From: Achromobacter sp. B7
Lineage (GTDB): Bacteria > Pseudomonadota > Gammaproteobacteria > Burkholderiales > Burkholderiaceae_B
Direction of reading: 5' to 3'
NCBI RefSeq assembly: GCF_003600685.1
Contig: NZ_CP032084.1
Coordinates: 124,001-188,000, forward strand
DNA length: 64,000 nt
The translations under genes were made by a program, and so were the position numbers. The notes beneath the pieces are model-generated. The model was not told where the DNA came from and did not search any database. It saw nothing but the letters and a program-made list of their open reading frames with translations. Positions within the stretch are counted from its first letter, which is position 1. Each line of letters starts with the position of its first letter. Positions 17,245-26,064 of this stretch are shown here, one piece after another.

Positions 17245-17526
17245 ATGTACATTTGCGTATGTAATGCCATCACCGAACGCCAAGTCCGCGCCAGCGTGGA
17301 CGGTGGCGCGACGACGCTGTCCGACCTGCAATTCGAGCTGGGCGTGGCCACGTGCTGCGGCTGCTGCGCGGCAACCGCCGCCGAATACCTGCCGGGCGGC
17401 CGCTGCTCCAGCGTGTGCGACGTTCGCTCCATCGCCGTTCCGGTCAATGCGCCCGCCACCCTGGTTGAATCGGGTTCGGCTGCCAACAACAGCAGCTTCC
17501 CGATTCCGCTGGTCGCCGCCGGCTAA
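17245..17526 (+). CDS. bfd: Bacterioferritin-associated ferredoxin
   Basis: This small [2Fe-2S] protein reduces bacterioferritin to release stored iron. The cluster ligands C4, C6, C38 and C41 are at the same residue numbers as in E. coli Bfd (MYICVC...ATCCGCC). At 93 residues it is longer than the usual ~64: the extra ~30 residues after GRCSSVCDVRSI form a hydrophobic, low-complexity tail of unknown role. A Fur-like box overlaps the region before the ATG. The bacterioferritin gene lies 1.4 kb downstream, separated by an EamA transporter gene. Confidence 0.93.
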   Translation: MYICVCNAITERQVRASVDGGATTLSDLQFELGVATCCGCCAATAAEYLPGGRCSSVCDVRSIAVPVNAPATLVESGSAANNSSFPIPLVAAG

Positions 17527-17680
17527 CGCATTGCCGTCCCCTCCGGCTCGCTGAGTTCTTCGGCGGGCCGTGCTGCTTTCCGGACGCAGCCTTTCCCAAA
17601 CTATTTGTCATTGCGCCAGGGCGCGAGCAGAATGCTTGATCCCTGCGCCATGCGTGGCGTGCCGTTCTCATGGACTCCCG

Positions 17681-18589
17681 ATGAAGGCCACGCCCGCCAC
17701 CTGCCCCCCGAACGCTCCTGCCGCCTCGGGCATCAGTTGGGTGCCGATTGCCGCGTTCTGTTTTCTGTGGAGTTCGGCCTTTGCGGCGGCCAAGATCGCG
17801 GTGCGCGATTGCCCCCCGTTGACCCTGTTGACCATCCGCTTCCTGATTGCCGGCGTGTTGATGCTGGGCATCGCCGCCTTCAGCCGCCGGGGCCGGCCAC
17901 TGCAAGGGCGCGACCTCGCGTCCCTCATCCTGCTGGGCGTCTTGAACAACGCGCTGTACCTGGGGCTGAGCTGGTCCGGCATGACGACCGTGTCGTCGGC
18001 ATTCACCGCCGTGCTGATCAGCACCAACCCGCTGCTGATCGGCGTATTGGCCGGCCCTGTACTGGGCGAGCGGCTGACGTGGCGCAAGTTGCTGGGCCTG
18101 TGCCTGGGGCTGGTCGGGGTGGCCGTGGTGCTGCGATCACGCCTGACAGGCATGCAGGAAGACATGCACGGCACGCTGCTGGTCACAGGTGGCCTGGTGG
18201 CGCTGGTGGCCGGCACGCTGCTCTACAAGCGGCTCAAGCCGGCGGCAGGCCTATGGACGTCGACTGGCATCCAATCCCTGGCAGCGGCTGCCGCGTTGCT
18301 GCCGTTCGCGCTGATGAACGAAAGCCTGAGTGATGCGCGCCTGACGGCGAGCCTGCTGGCCAGCATGGCCTACATGATCGTGGCCGTGTCGATGGGCGGC
18401 TACTACTTGTGGTTCATGATCCTGAGCCGGGCCAGCGCCACGTCGGCCAGTGCGTTGCATTTCTTGATGCCGCCGCTGGGCTTGTTGTTTGGCTGGCTGG
18501 TCCTGCGCGAGCCGGTATCGTGGCTGGATCTTTTGGGCATCGTGCCAATCGCCTTTGGGATCTGGTTGACGACGCGCAAAGCGCGTTGA
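17681..18589 (+). CDS. EamA/DMT-family transporter
   Basis: This is a 302-residue inner-membrane protein with about ten hydrophobic segments arranged as two EamA repeats (first from WVPIAAFCFLWSSAFAAAKIAV, second from LVTGGLVALVAGTLLYKRLKPAAG), typical of drug/metabolite exporters. I chose ATG 17681 because the first membrane helix starts shortly after it; the longer frame to 17570 has no typical start. There is no good ribosome-binding site. It sits between bfd and bfr, and nothing in the sequence ties it to iron. Substrate unknown. Confidence 0.85.
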   Translation: MKATPATCPPNAPAASGISWVPIAAFCFLWSSAFAAAKIAVRDCPPLTLLTIRFLIAGVLMLGIAAFSRRGRPLQGRDLASLILLGVLNNALYLGLSWSGMTTVSSAFTAVLISTNPLLIGVLAGPVLGERLTWRKLLGLCLGLVGVAVVLRSRLTGMQEDMHGTLLVTGGLVALVAGTLLYKRLKPAAGLWTSTGIQSLAAAAALLPFALMNESLSDARLTASLLASMAYMIVAVSMGGYYLWFMILSRASATSASALHFLMPPLGLLFGWLVLREPVSWLDLLGIVPIAFGIWLTTRKAR

Positions 18590-18967
18590 ACCACTGAATA
18601 AGCAAAATAGCGCTAATAAGGTTGCGGATATGCAACCTGACGGCATCAGTGGGATTTCGATGGAATGTCAGCCGTTTATCACGGGCTTATCGACACCATT
18701 AAAGGAAAGTGCCGGACGAATGCGCCAGCTGACTCAGCGCTACGCCGCATAGGGCCTGCGTTGTGCACGCAAAGCATCACGCACGCATACTCATTCTCAT
18801 TGGCTTGTCGCTTTCTGGTAGCGGTTCTAAAGCCGTTTACCAAATGCGGCGCAAGGCTAGCCGCGCCCCGCCGGCAGGTGGTAGTCTGCCGGGGTTGCGT
18901 ACGCGCGGCATCGTGCGCTCCTTTGTCGCGATGCACTCGCGTCGCGCCTGACTGCAAGGAGTCCATT
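18590..18967 (+). other. Intergenic region between the EamA gene and bfr
   Basis: This 378-bp spacer contains a short hairpin without a T-run (GGTTGC 18620-18625 with GCAACC 18632-18637) that could end the transporter transcript. It also holds a Fur-like stretch at 18786-18802 and, just before bfr, an AAGGAG ribosome-binding site at 18957-18962. No other gene was seen. Confidence 0.4.
18786..18802. promoter_or_regulatory. Possible Fur-binding site upstream of bfr
   Basis: ATACTCATTCTCATTG (reverse complement CAATGAGAATGAGTAT) has the repeated hexamer pattern of Fur sites (AATGAGAATGAG). It lies about 165 bp before the bfr start. The match is partial. Confidence 0.35.
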
Positions 18968-19444
18968 ATGAAAGGCGACAAAACCGTCATCCAGTTCTTG
19001 AACAAGCAACTGACCAACGAACTGACGGCCATCAACCAATATTTCCTGCATGCGCGCATGCTGAACCATTGGGGCTTCGACAAGCTGGGCAAGCACGAAT
19101 ACGAAGAATCCATCGGTGAAATGAAGCACGCGGATCGCCTGATCGCACGCATCTTCATGCTGGACGGCCTGCCCAACCTGCAAGACCTGCACAAGCTGCT
19201 GATCGGTGAAGACGTGCCCGAGCTGCTTGCCTGTGACCTGAAGCTGGAACAAGCCGCGCACACCACTGTCGTGGAAGCCATCGCCTATTGCGAATCGGTG
19301 CGTGACTATGTCTCGCGCGATCTGTTCCAGGACATCCTGGACGACACCGAAGAGCACATCGATTACCTGGAAACCCAGATCGATCTGATCGACAAGGTCG
19401 GCATCCAGAATTACCTGCAAAGCCAGATGTCCGTGCCCGAGTAA
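18968..19444 (+). CDS. bfr: Bacterioferritin
   Basis: This 158-residue haem-containing iron-storage subunit (24-mer) begins [19 protein letters not shown] after an AAGGAG site. The haem ligand M52 and ferroxidase ligands E18, E51, H54, E94 and H130 are present. The residue aligned with ferroxidase ligand E127 is Thr: the segment reads [11 protein letters not shown], with glutamates at 128 and 129 instead. The alignment to E. coli Bfr is gapless by residue count from both ends. The bfd gene upstream supplies the likely reductase partner. A strong terminator follows at 19468. Confidence 0.95.
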   Translation: MKGDKTVIQFLNKQLTNELTAINQYFLHARMLNHWGFDKLGKHEYEESIGEMKHADRLIARIFMLDGLPNLQDLHKLLIGEDVPELLACDLKLEQAAHTTVVEAIAYCESVRDYVSRDLFQDILDDTEEHIDYLETQIDLIDKVGIQNYLQSQMSVPE

Positions 19445-19467
19445 TCGGCTGGGCCGCAAGGCAATAA

Positions 19468-19491
19468 AAAGGCGCCCCTTGGGGCGCCTTT
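19468..19491. terminator. Bidirectional rho-independent terminator after bfr
   Basis: An 11-bp perfect inverted repeat, AAAGGCGCCCC (19468-19478) with GGGGCGCCTTT (19481-19491), has A and T runs on both flanks. It separates bfr (plus) from the convergent minus-strand gene ending at 19542. Confidence 0.85.
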
Positions 19492-19541
19492 GCCATATCC
19501 GCGTAAACAACGCGCGGCGTATTGATTGTTATCTGAGACGG

Positions 19542-20216
19542 TTATTGCGGGCGGGCCGGACATTCGGCCATCGTGCCCCAGGCGCGGTTCGGCGCACAGT
19601 ATTTGTTGCGCGCGTTCCATGAGCACGAAGGCCGTTCGAAGAAGCCTTGCGTGGCGCACTGCGCCAGTTCGCGCTTGAGCGCGTCTTGCCAGCCCGGCGC
19701 GCCAGGCGCCGGCGACGTATTGGGCGGGGGCGGAGGCGCTTGCACCATCTGCGGCGTACCGTAGCCGTTGGCCTGCATCTGGCCGCCGTTGATGGCGGTG
19801 GATGTGCCGGGCACTTGCAAGTCCATGGTGGTGACGTCCGAGGTGCCGGAAGGCAGCGGCACTTCCGAGGCGGCCGCGATTTCGCGGGCTTGCTCGGGCG
19901 TGATGCGTTCGCGCGAAAGCTTCACGGCGGGATCGCTGACGGTGTCGAACAGTGACACCGTATTGACCTGCCATTGGCGGTCGGCCGGTTTGTCGGGAAC
20001 GCCCAGGGTACCGTCGATGCGCGGCTGCGGCGGTTGCGCCACGTAAGGGCGTCCGTTGGCGTCCAGAACGGGCTGCTGCGAAGCTGCCGCGTCCTGACCA
20101 GGAGCCGGTGCCGCGGGCGGCGCATGCGCCACCAGCCAGTCACCCAATTGAATACCGCCCCAGGCCGACGCGCCAAGCGCGATCAGGAGCGTTGCGAATA
20201 ATAAACGCCAAGACAT
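19542..20216 (-). CDS. Proline-rich anchored or secreted protein with a Cys-rich C-terminus, unknown function
   Basis: This 224-residue protein starts MSWRLLFATLLIALGASAWGG. The ATG at 20216 is preceded by GAGGGTAGCA, a good ribosome-binding site, and is preferred over 20228. An N-terminal hydrophobic segment (about 4-20) is either a signal peptide or a membrane anchor. The middle is Pro/Ala/Gln-rich and disordered. The C-terminal ~40 residues hold four cysteines (AQCATQGFFERPSCSWNARNKYCAPN...AECP), suggesting a small disulfide-bonded module in the periplasm. It begins 36 bp after prfC and is probably co-transcribed with it. I do not recognise a named family. Confidence 0.75.
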   Translation of the reverse strand: MSWRLLFATLLIALGASAWGGIQLGDWLVAHAPPAAPAPGQDAAASQQPVLDANGRPYVAQPPQPRIDGTLGVPDKPADRQWQVNTVSLFDTVSDPAVKLSRERITPEQAREIAAASEVPLPSGTSDVTTMDLQVPGTSTAINGGQMQANGYGTPQMVQAPPPPPNTSPAPGAPGWQDALKRELAQCATQGFFERPSCSWNARNKYCAPNRAWGTMAECPARPQ

Positions 20217-20252
20217 TGCTACCCTCATCTGCCGTGCGGAACCCGAACGGGT

Positions 20253-21860
20253 CTACGCCTTGTCCCCGAAAACCTTGCCGCCGTGTTCGCGCATGGCATG
20301 GAATTTCACCTCGGGATACAGGTCCTCGGCTACGCGCAACTGCGCAGGGGAACTGATCAAAAACGCCGCCGCATCGACGACATCATAGGCGATATGAGCC
20401 GCATTGGCATCCATGAACTTGCGCAGCGCCTTGGGGTTTTCAGACGTAATCCAACGTGCCATTGTGTAGCGCGAAGGCAGCATTCTGGCGTCCGCGCCGT
20501 ACTCGGTTTTGAGGCGGTGAGCCACCACTTCAAACTGCAACTGGCCGATTGCGCCCAGCAGCAAAGAGCCGCCCGCAGCCTCCGGACGGAACACCTGAAT
20601 CGCGCCCTCTTCGCCCAATTGGGTCAGGCCGGTACGCAGCTGTTTGGTGCGCAGCGGGTCCTTCACTTCAACCGCCTGGAAGAGCTCCGGCGCGAAGAAC
20701 GGCAGGCCGGTGAATTGCAGCGTTTCACCTTCGGTCAGCACGTCGCCCAATTGCAGCACGCCGTGGTTCGGGATACCGATCACGTCGCCGGCATACGCCT
20801 CGTCCAGAAGCTCGCGCCGCTGCGACAGGAAAGACACCACGTTGTTGGGGCGCATTTCTTTGTTGGTGCGGGCCACCTTCAAACGCATGCCGCGTTCAAA
20901 GCGGCCCGAGCTGACGCGCACGAACGCCACGCGGTCACGGTGGGCAGGGTCCATGTTGGCCTGCACCTTGAACACGACGCCGGTGAACTTGGGTTCTTCG
21001 GGCAGCACTTCGCGTTGCAGGGCGACGCGCGGGCCCGGGGGCGGCGCGTGGTCGACCAGCGCGTCCAGCACTTCCTGCACGCCGAAGTTGTTGATGGCGG
21101 AGCCGAAGAACACGGGCGTCTGCTTGCCGGCCAGGAACTGTTCACGGTCGAACGCGGGCGCGGCTTCGTTGATGAGTTCGATCTCGCCGCTGGCCTGTTC
21201 GAACGCCGAGCCGAAACGGCGGGCGATTTCAGGATTGCTCAGCCCTTCGATCACATCATCATTGTCCGAGCGGCGTTCCTGCCCGGGGCGGAACACGCGC
21301 ATGCGGTCGCGGCGGATATCGAACACGCCGCCGAACGACTTGCCCATGCCCACCGGCCACGAGAACGGCACGGCGTCCATGCCCAGGTGGCCTTCGATCT
21401 CGGACAGCAATTCCAGCGGCTCGCGCACTTCGCGGTCCATCTTGTTGATGAACGTGATGATGGGCGTGTTGCGCGCGCGGCAAACCTGTAGCAGGCGGAT
21501 CGTTTGCGGCTCGACGCCATTGGCGGCGTCGATAACCATCAGCGCGGCATCCACCGCCGTCAGCACCCGGTAGGTGTCTTCAGAGAAGTCCTGGTGGCCC
21601 GGGGTGTCGAGCAGGTTGATGACGCAGTCGCGGTATTCCATCTGCATGACCGACGAGGCCACGGAAATGCCGCGTTGCTTTTCGATTTCCATCCAGTCGG
21701 ACGACGCATGGCGCGTGGCCTTGCGCGCCTTGACGCTGCCGGCGATCTGAATCGCGCCTGCGAACAGCAACAGCTTTTCGGTCAGCGTGGTCTTGCCCGC
21801 GTCAGGGTGGGAAATGATCGCGAACGTTCGGCGCCGCGCTACTTCGTGAGGGATGTTCAT
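20253..21860 (-). CDS. prfC: Peptide chain release factor 3
   Basis: This 535-residue translational GTPase recycles release factors 1 and 2 from the ribosome. G1 is SHPDAGKTT (residues 18-26 region), G3 is DTPGHQD, G4 is NKMD. The effector segment KQRGISVASSVMQMEY is typical of RF3, as is the C-terminal sequence ending KVFGDKA. I start it at 21860 (MNIPHEVARRRTFAIISHPDAGK), which gives the usual family length; 17 extra open codons upstream are not conserved-looking. The downstream gene on the same strand encodes the Cys/Pro-rich protein. Confidence 0.97.
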   Translation of the reverse strand: MNIPHEVARRRTFAIISHPDAGKTTLTEKLLLFAGAIQIAGSVKARKATRHASSDWMEIEKQRGISVASSVMQMEYRDCVINLLDTPGHQDFSEDTYRVLTAVDAALMVIDAANGVEPQTIRLLQVCRARNTPIITFINKMDREVREPLELLSEIEGHLGMDAVPFSWPVGMGKSFGGVFDIRRDRMRVFRPGQERRSDNDDVIEGLSNPEIARRFGSAFEQASGEIELINEAAPAFDREQFLAGKQTPVFFGSAINNFGVQEVLDALVDHAPPPGPRVALQREVLPEEPKFTGVVFKVQANMDPAHRDRVAFVRVSSGRFERGMRLKVARTNKEMRPNNVVSFLSQRRELLDEAYAGDVIGIPNHGVLQLGDVLTEGETLQFTGLPFFAPELFQAVEVKDPLRTKQLRTGLTQLGEEGAIQVFRPEAAGGSLLLGAIGQLQFEVVAHRLKTEYGADARMLPSRYTMARWITSENPKALRKFMDANAAHIAYDVVDAAAFLISSPAQLRVAEDLYPEVKFHAMREHGGKVFGDKA

Positions 21861-21972
21861 GGTCGGGGGATTGTACTTAACGCCGCTTTTGGAGCCGGCG
21901 CGGTACGGCATCGTGCATGAAAAAGCCGTGGGGCACCCGCCGTCGCCAGCGAGCGCCCCAAGGCCGGAAAAT

Positions 21973-22602
21973 TCAGGAATGGCGGCGGAACGACGCCAGG
22001 AAAACGCCCGCCAGGATGAACAGCGACCCGAAGGTGCGGTTCATCCAGCGGATGTGCTTGGCGTCGCGCAGCAAGCGCAACACGCGGGCCGCCAGCAGCG
22101 TGTACACGCCCATGGCGACCAGGTCGGTAAACGCCAGCGTGCCGGCCAGCGCCATGTACTGCGGCGTCAACGCCATCGCCGGGTCCACGAACTGCGGCAC
22201 AACGGCCAGCAGGAACACGGTGCCCTTCGGATTCATGGTGTTGATCAGAAAGCCACGCATGACCAGGTCGCGGATCGACGCCTGCTTCGGGTCGCCCGCG
22301 TCCACCGCCACGGGCGCGGCGTCAGTACGAATCTGGCGCACGCCCAGGTAGATCAGGTAGGCCACGCCCAGGTACTTGACCACATTGAAGGCCATTTCGG
22401 ACGTGGCCAGCACGGCGCCCAAGCCCACGGCCACCACGACGAACTGGAACAGGATGCCCATGATGAGGCCGGCCGTGTTCCAGTAGCCGCGTGCAAAGCC
22501 GTATTTCAATCCAGAGGACATCGCGGAAATCGCGCCCGCCCCGGGTGAGAACGAAATGGCCCAGGAGGCCAGGAAGAACGTCAACCAGGTGGATAAGGGC
22601 AT
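21973..22602 (-). CDS. LysE/RhtB-family amino acid exporter
   Basis: This 209-residue inner-membrane protein has about six hydrophobic segments. The N-terminal SFSPGAGAISAMSSGLKYGFARGYWNTAGL is the LysE/RhtB family signature (PGP-type loop; here PGAG), and INTMNPKGTVFLLAVVPQF is the conserved second half. Members export homoserine, threonine, lysine or related compounds. It stands alone between prfC and rhlE on the same strand, and the substrate cannot be read from sequence. Confidence 0.9.
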   Translation of the reverse strand: MPLSTWLTFFLASWAISFSPGAGAISAMSSGLKYGFARGYWNTAGLIMGILFQFVVVAVGLGAVLATSEMAFNVVKYLGVAYLIYLGVRQIRTDAAPVAVDAGDPKQASIRDLVMRGFLINTMNPKGTVFLLAVVPQFVDPAMALTPQYMALAGTLAFTDLVAMGVYTLLAARVLRLLRDAKHIRWMNRTFGSLFILAGVFLASFRRHS

Positions 22603-22659
22603 GATGGCGCGGGTCCTAGGATCGCAGTATGGGGGTGCCGGGATATTACTCGCTTGGCT

Positions 22660-24186
22660 TTACTTGCCCAGCAACGCCGCGCGCGGACGGCCCGAACCGC
22701 CGTTGCCCGCCGGGCGCTGCGCGCCTTCGGGACGGCGCGGGGCCTGCTGCGGACGGCCATCGCCACGACCGGCGTGAGCCGGGCGGTCGGCGGGCTTGGC
22801 GTCGCGTTGGCCACCATTGCCACGGCCTTCGCCGCCGGCGCGAGCCGGTGCGGGGGCACGGCCGCCGGTAGCGGCGCGCGCCGGGCCTTGGGCCGGACGC
22901 GAACGGCCGGCGCCAGCGTTGCCGCCACGGCCGGCGTTACCGCCATTGCCACCACGACCGCCATTGCGATTGCCACCGCGCGGGCTGCGCGCGTCTTCAT
23001 CGCGTTCCTGGCGTTCGAAGGCGGCGGCGCTGGTGGGCGACGGGGTCCAGCCTTCAACGGGCTTGCGCTCGATCGTCTTCTTGATCAGGCGCTCGATGTC
23101 CTTCAGCAGCTTGATTTCGCTGTTGTCGACCAGCGAGACGGCAGCACCCGTGGCGCCCGCGCGGCCCGTGCGGCCGATACGGTGCACGTAGTCTTCCGGC
23201 ACGTTCGGCAGTTCAAAGTTCACCACTTGCGGCAGTTGGTCGATGTCCAGGCCACGGGCGGCGATGTCGGTCGCCACCAGCACCGTCACGGTGCTGTCCT
23301 TGAAGCCGGCCAGCGCGCGGGTGCGAGCCGATTGGCTCTTGTTGCCGTGAATGGCGGCGGCGGTCAGGCCGTCCTTGACCAGCTTTTCAGCCAGGCGGTT
23401 GGCGCCGTGCTTGGTGCGCGTGAACACCAGCACCTGGTGCCAGCCGCTTTCACGGATGATGTGGCTGATCAGGTCGCGCTTGTGATGCTGTTCCACCATG
23501 TGCACCGTCTGGGTGACCAGTTCGGTGGCGGTGTTGCGCGGGGTGACGGACACTTCGCCCGGGTTGTTCAGGACGCCGCGCGCCAGCGTGCGGATTTCGT
23601 CCGAGAACGTGGCCGAGAACAGCAGGTTCTGGCGTTGCTTGGGCAGCAGGGCAAGAATCTTGCGGATGTCGCGGATGAAGCCCATGTCCAGCATGCGGTC
23701 GGCTTCGTCCAGCACCAGGATTTCAACGCCCGACAGGTCAACCGTCTTCTGGCCGCAGTGGTCCAGCAGGCGACCCGGCGTTGCCACCAGGATGTCCAGC
23801 GGCTTGCGCAGCGCGGAAATCTGGGGGTTGATGTTGACGCCGCCGAACATCACCATGGACGTCAACGAGGTGTACTTGCCGTACGTCTGCACCGATTCGG
23901 CCACCTGCGCGGTCAGTTCGCGCGTGGGGGTCAGGATCAGGCAACGGGGGCGGCCGGGCTTACGCACTTCGGGCTTTTGCTGCATCAGCAGATGCAGGAT
24001 CGGCAGCGTGAAGCCGGCGGTCTTGCCGGTACCCGTCTGCGCGGCGGCGAGCAGGTCGCCGCCTTTCAAAACTTGGGGAATCGCCTGGGCTTGAATAGGC
24101 GTGGGTGCGGTGTAGCCGGTATCGGCAATGGCGCGCAACAGGGAATCAGCCAGCCCGAGGTCGGCGAAAGGGGAAGAGGTAGTCAA
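22660..24186 (-). CDS. rhlE: DEAD-box ATP-dependent RNA helicase, RhlE type
   Basis: This cytoplasmic RNA helicase remodels RNA in ribosome assembly or mRNA decay. Motifs in order: Q motif [11 protein letters not shown], motif I AQTGTGKT, motif Ia PTRELTAQ, motif [12 protein letters not shown], motif III SAT, motif [12 protein letters not shown]. The last ~140 residues are a basic Arg/Gly/Pro-rich tail ([14 protein letters not shown]), typical of RhlE. No ATG lies near the expected start; TTG at 24186, with GGAGTT 5 bases upstream, gives 508 residues beginning [19 protein letters not shown]. The longer frame to 24327 has no family similarity. Confidence 0.93.
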   Translation of the reverse strand: MTTSSPFADLGLADSLLRAIADTGYTAPTPIQAQAIPQVLKGGDLLAAAQTGTGKTAGFTLPILHLLMQQKPEVRKPGRPRCLILTPTRELTAQVAESVQTYGKYTSLTSMVMFGGVNINPQISALRKPLDILVATPGRLLDHCGQKTVDLSGVEILVLDEADRMLDMGFIRDIRKILALLPKQRQNLLFSATFSDEIRTLARGVLNNPGEVSVTPRNTATELVTQTVHMVEQHHKRDLISHIIRESGWHQVLVFTRTKHGANRLAEKLVKDGLTAAAIHGNKSQSARTRALAGFKDSTVTVLVATDIAARGLDIDQLPQVVNFELPNVPEDYVHRIGRTGRAGATGAAVSLVDNSEIKLLKDIERLIKKTIERKPVEGWTPSPTSAAAFERQERDEDARSPRGGNRNGGRGGNGGNAGRGGNAGAGRSRPAQGPARAATGGRAPAPARAGGEGRGNGGQRDAKPADRPAHAGRGDGRPQQAPRRPEGAQRPAGNGGSGRPRAALLGK

Positions 24187-24491
24187 AACAACTCCAGCGG
24201 CAGCCCGTCGCTCAAGTTGAGAGACTCCAATCCAGGCGGACGAATAAGGAGAAAAGGGAAGCGCCCTGATGGGCGAAGCTTGGCAGCGAAGGGCCATAGC
24301 GGACGTGTGCAGATTGGCAAAGCACACTCGGCGATTGTAGCTGATGTGGCGGTGCAGCAGCGGACTGGATTCAGCCGTGCTGTATCGCCAAGTAACAACT
24401 TGCAGCGCTTATGAACCAAATACGTGTTTTCCCTAGTGCGCTCTCCCTATAATCGCTGCGCATCTATCCATTTGAAGAATAAAGGGTCGCT
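24187..24491. other. Divergent region between rhlE and the YdgA-family gene
   Basis: In this 305-bp spacer the plus-strand half carries a sigma-70-like promoter (24425-24453). The rhlE half shows no clear promoter; it contains AGGAGAAAAGGGAAG near 24248-24262, but no ORF follows it on either strand that looks real. Confidence 0.4.
24425..24453 (+). promoter_or_regulatory. Sigma-70-like promoter of the YdgA-family gene
   Basis: A perfect -10 TATAAT (24448-24453) lies 17 bp downstream of a weak -35 TGTTTT (24425-24430), 38 bp before the start codon. Transcription would begin about 30 bp upstream of the ATG. Confidence 0.55.
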
Positions 24492-25964
24492 ATGAAGAAA
24501 TCGGCAATCGTGGGCCTCGTGGTCGTTCTGGGCGCGGCGTGGACCGGCACCGCCTGGTACACGGGCCAAAAGGCCGAGGCTTTCGTCAACCAGTCCATTG
24601 GCGAGGCCAATGTTGAACTGAAGAAGTTCAGCGATCAGTGGGGCATCGCCTCGTCCGTGGAGCTGGTTTCGTTCGAGCGCGGTGTGTTTTCGTCCACCGC
24701 CCGCTACCGCGTGAAGTTCACCACGCCGGCCGAACAAGGCAAGCCCGCGCAAGATCGCGACGTGCTGTTTGTGGAACACCTGTCGCACGGCCCCCTGCCG
24801 CTGTCGAACCTGAAGTCCGGCTCTTTCGCGCCGGCCATGGTCGCCAGCGACTTCGTGCTGGAAGAAACCCCGACCGTCAAGGAATGGTTTGCCGCCACCA
24901 AGGGCGCAACGCCGCTGTCGGGTCACTACAGCGTCAGCTACGCCAAGAACATCACCGGCAAGTTCAACCTGGCCCCCGCCGACGTCACCAAGGGCGACAC
25001 CAGCCTGTCGTTCTCGGGCATGACGGGCAACGTCGACTACACGACGTCGAACAAGCACGGCATCTTCGACCTGAAGACCGACAAGCTGGTGCTGTCCGGC
25101 CAGAGCGAAAACAGCGACATCGTCAGCATGGCCCTGCAAGGCATTTCGCTGACCAGCGACATGACGCCAGCGTCCAATGACATGTACGTGGGCAGCCAGA
25201 AGCTGACGCTCAAGGACTGGACCATCACGTCCAAGGAAAAGCCGCCGGTTCAGTTCAAGGACACCTCGATCGCCGTCGACATGACCGAAAACGGCCCCGC
25301 CATGGGCGCCAAGATGGCCCTGGACTTCGGCATGATCAACGTGCAAGCCAAGGACGTTGCCGGCCTGAAGCTGGCGCTGGATGTGCAGAAGCTGGACTCC
25401 AAGGCGTTCAAGGCGCTGAACGACGTCTACGAAGCCGCCTCACGCCGCATGATGCAAAGCAACGGCCAGGAACAACTGCCGCAGTTCACCGCTGAAGAGC
25501 AGCAGGTCATCAAGACCAACGTCGCGCAGATCCTGGCAGGCAACCCCACGCTGGCCGTGTCGCCGCTGGAAGTGCGCACCGCCAATGGCACGTCCACGTT
25601 CAACCTGAACCTGGACTTTGCCAAGCCGGCCTCGATGGACGGCGAAGTGGCCGACACGCTGACCGAAGCCGTGAAGAAGCTGGATGCCAAGCTGGTGCTG
25701 TCCAAGGGCAACCTGAGCGACTTGATGGCCGTTGAACCGCAAATGCGTGGCGTGCCGGCCGAACAAGCCGTGCAAACCGCCAAGGGCCAGGCCGAAATGG
25801 TTGGCACCATGGCGGCCGCGATGGGCGTTGCCAAGGTCGAAAACAACAACATCGTTACTTACGTGAACTACGCCGACGGCCAAGTCGACTTCAACGGCAA
25901 GAAGATGCCGGTTGAACAGTTCCTGATGATGGTGATGAGCGGCGCGATGGGTGGCGCGCGCTAA
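24492..25964 (+). CDS. YdgA family protein (DUF945)
   Basis: This 490-residue protein has one N-terminal membrane anchor or signal (IVGLVVVLGAAWTGTAWYTG, about 6-25) and a large extracytoplasmic domain. The pattern W.GTAWYTGQ.AE, an early ELVSFERGVFSSTARYRV and a C-terminal VNYADGQVDFNGKKMPVEQF are those of the YdgA/DUF945 family, found in many Gram-negatives and without a defined role. Codon use shows a high frequency of GAA/AAG and few rare codons, which suggests good expression. It is a single-gene unit between a promoter (24448) and a terminator (26008). Confidence 0.9.
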   Translation: MKKSAIVGLVVVLGAAWTGTAWYTGQKAEAFVNQSIGEANVELKKFSDQWGIASSVELVSFERGVFSSTARYRVKFTTPAEQGKPAQDRDVLFVEHLSHGPLPLSNLKSGSFAPAMVASDFVLEETPTVKEWFAATKGATPLSGHYSVSYAKNITGKFNLAPADVTKGDTSLSFSGMTGNVDYTTSNKHGIFDLKTDKLVLSGQSENSDIVSMALQGISLTSDMTPASNDMYVGSQKLTLKDWTITSKEKPPVQFKDTSIAVDMTENGPAMGAKMALDFGMINVQAKDVAGLKLALDVQKLDSKAFKALNDVYEAASRRMMQSNGQEQLPQFTAEEQQVIKTNVAQILAGNPTLAVSPLEVRTANGTSTFNLNLDFAKPASMDGEVADTLTEAVKKLDAKLVLSKGNLSDLMAVEPQMRGVPAEQAVQTAKGQAEMVGTMAAAMGVAKVENNNIVTYVNYADGQVDFNGKKMPVEQFLMMVMSGAMGGAR

Positions 25965-26007
25965 GGCGCACACCGCAAAGCACGCGACCCCGGTCGTTGC
26001 CAAAGTA

Positions 26008-26043
26008 AAAAGCCGCCGCGCCGTTGGGCGCGGCGGCTTTTTT
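26008..26043. terminator. Strong rho-independent terminator
   Basis: An 11-bp GC stem, GCCGCCGCGCC (26012-26022) with GGCGCGGCGGC (26027-26037), is extended by AAAA/TTTT pairs and has a T-run to 26043. It ends the YdgA-family gene and may also stop the convergent peptide-transport operon. Confidence 0.9.
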
Positions 26044-26064
26044 ATCGTTGTATCCCTGCCAGGA

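Noticed and set aside
18620..18637. Terminator after the EamA gene
   Set aside because: The GGTTGC/GCAACC stem is short and not followed by a T-run on either strand.
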